Origin: Sulfurimonas sp. | Lineage (GTDB): Bacteria > Campylobacterota > Campylobacteria > Campylobacterales > Sulfurimonadaceae | Direction of reading: 5' to 3' | Length of the DNA stretch: 7,021 bases | Assembly: GCA_015663215.1 (NCBI GenBank) | Contig: DQSP01000238.1 | Span: 1-7,021, forward strand | Part shown: positions 6,389-7,021 of the stretch, piece by piece | Position numbering within the stretch: position 1 is the first letter of the stretch | Layout: each line of letters starts with the position of its first letter | Program-made: the position numbers and the translations under genes | Notes under the pieces: generated by a model | Database searches by the model: none | What the model saw: the letters and a program-made list of their open reading frames with translations, nothing else | Told to the model about the DNA's origin: nothing

Positions 6389-6391
6389 GGA
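6386..6391 (+). promoter_or_regulatory. Ribosome binding site of the asparagine synthase gene
   Basis: TAAGGA overlaps the toxin stop codon (TAA, 6386-6388) and lies 6 bases before the ATG at 6398. It decides the start and places toxin termination next to asnB initiation, so the two could be translationally linked if they share a transcript. Confidence 0.7.
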
Positions 6392-6397
6392 TAATAG

Positions 6398-7021
6398 ATG
6401 TGCGGCATAGTAGGTTTCATAGGAAAGGAACGACAAGATAGTACTGTAGTGAAGATGCTTCAAGTGCAGGCTTACCGTGGGCCTGATGACAGAGGTGTTT
6501 TTGTTAAGCAGATTGATGATCAATATGTTCATCTTGGACATAATCGATTATCCATTCAAGACCTTTCTTCTCATGGACATCAACCTTTTGTTTCTGATTG
6601 TGGAGAGTACATCATCGTCTTTAACGGAGAAGTTTATAATTTTAAAGATATTCGTAAAGAACTTGAAAAATTAGGCTACAAATTTGTCTCTGAGTCTGAC
6701 ACAGAAGTGATACTCTATGCCTATAAAGCATGGGGGATGGAATGTCTGGAAAAGTTCATCGGTATGTTTGCATTTAGCATCTTAGATAAAAAACTGGGAA
6801 AGATGTTTCTGGTGCGTGACAGAGCAGGGGTGAAACCACTGTACTACTATGACAATGGGAGTGACTTTCTTTTTTCTTCTGAACTCAAATCCTTTCATGA
6901 ATATCCGGCATTTAAAAAAGAACTAAACAAAGAAGTCTTGCCTTACTATTTTCAGTTTGGGTATATCCCTGCACCACACACCATCTTTAAAAACACCCAT
7001 AAACTAGAACCTGGACACTAC
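6398..7021 (+). CDS. asnB: Asparagine synthase (glutamine-hydrolysing), N-terminal part, cut by window end
   Basis: The first 208 codons of an AsnB-type enzyme; the frame is open to the last base. The visible part is the class II glutamine amidotransferase domain, which releases ammonia from glutamine. The start MCGIVGF exposes the nucleophile Cys2 once Met is removed. Also seen are YRGPDD (26-31), HNRLSI (48-53), the oxyanion and glutamine-binding FNGEVYN (75-81), SDTEV (100-104) and RDRAGVKPLYY (140-150). The C-terminal ATP-dependent synthetase domain, normally taking the protein to about 600 residues, would lie outside the window. In polysaccharide clusters such paralogs may amidate uronic acids or other sugar carboxylates instead of aspartate, so the asnB name describes the family, not a proven reaction. 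It follows the toxin gene by 9 bases with no visible terminator. Confidence 0.92.
   Translation, partial: MCGIVGFIGKERQDSTVVKMLQVQAYRGPDDRGVFVKQIDDQYVHLGHNRLSIQDLSSHGHQPFVSDCGEYIIVFNGEVYNFKDIRKELEKLGYKFVSESDTEVILYAYKAWGMECLEKFIGMFAFSILDKKLGKMFLVRDRAGVKPLYYYDNGSDFLFSSELKSFHEYPAFKKELNKEVLPYYFQFGYIPAPHTIFKNTHKLEPGHY

Noticed and set aside
6477..6674. 65-codon plus-strand open frame
   Set aside because: It lies fully inside the asnB-like gene, whose amidotransferase motifs are unmistakable.
1..7021. CRISPR array, insertion sequence, tRNA or rRNA genes
   Set aside because: No regularly spaced repeats, transposase motifs, terminal inverted repeats or recognisable RNA gene structure were seen on either strand.

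Overview
The window is a tightly packed, single-strand (+) stretch of a surface-polysaccharide (O-antigen, capsule or exopolysaccharide) gene cluster, with a small type II toxin-antitoxin module inserted near its right end. The low and uneven G+C, the AAGGA-type ribosome binding sites, a PseB-type nucleotide-sugar dehydratase and the general protein style suggest a member of the Campylobacterota (Sulfurimonas/Sulfurovum-like). That placement is an inference from style; no taxonomic marker gene is present.

Left block (5-5754) is six genes with gaps of only 0-9 bases, so probably one transcript: a zinc-ribbon SAM methyltransferase, a PseB-like UDP-GlcNAc 4,6-dehydratase, a GT2 glycosyltransferase, an FkbM-type methyltransferase, a GT4 glycosyltransferase and an EpsG-family membrane protein, the probable polymerase. 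Read together: the dehydratase makes a 6-deoxy-4-keto amino sugar nucleotide, the two transferases add sugars to a lipid-linked unit in the cytoplasm, the two methyltransferases probably methylate sugars, and the EpsG protein probably polymerises the repeat unit. No flippase, initiating transferase, PseC aminotransferase or chain-length regulator lies in the window, so the cluster must extend beyond it.

Right block (5755-7021) starts with a 105-base gap holding a strong sigma70-type promoter (TTGACA, 17 bases, TATCAT) overlaid by three copies of TAGTATC (two direct, one inverted), the probable operator of the antitoxin. Next come a Phd/YefM-type antitoxin gene and an overlapping gene for a very E. 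coli RelE-like toxin. Nine bases after the toxin stop, a glutamine-hydrolysing asparagine synthase (asnB-like) gene begins and runs off the window. No terminator is visible between toxin and asnB, so the synthase may be read through from the toxin-antitoxin promoter.

Base composition is a mosaic. Hand counts of 60-base lines range from 13-25 % G+C (end of the GT2 gene, FkbM gene) to 47-48 % (parts of pseB, the GT4 gene and epsG), as expected for a locus assembled by repeated exchange. I see no rRNA, tRNA, CRISPR array, insertion sequence or clearly undescribed system. The most interesting parts are the toxin-antitoxin control region, its likely effect on asnB, and a RelE with one changed active-site lysine.
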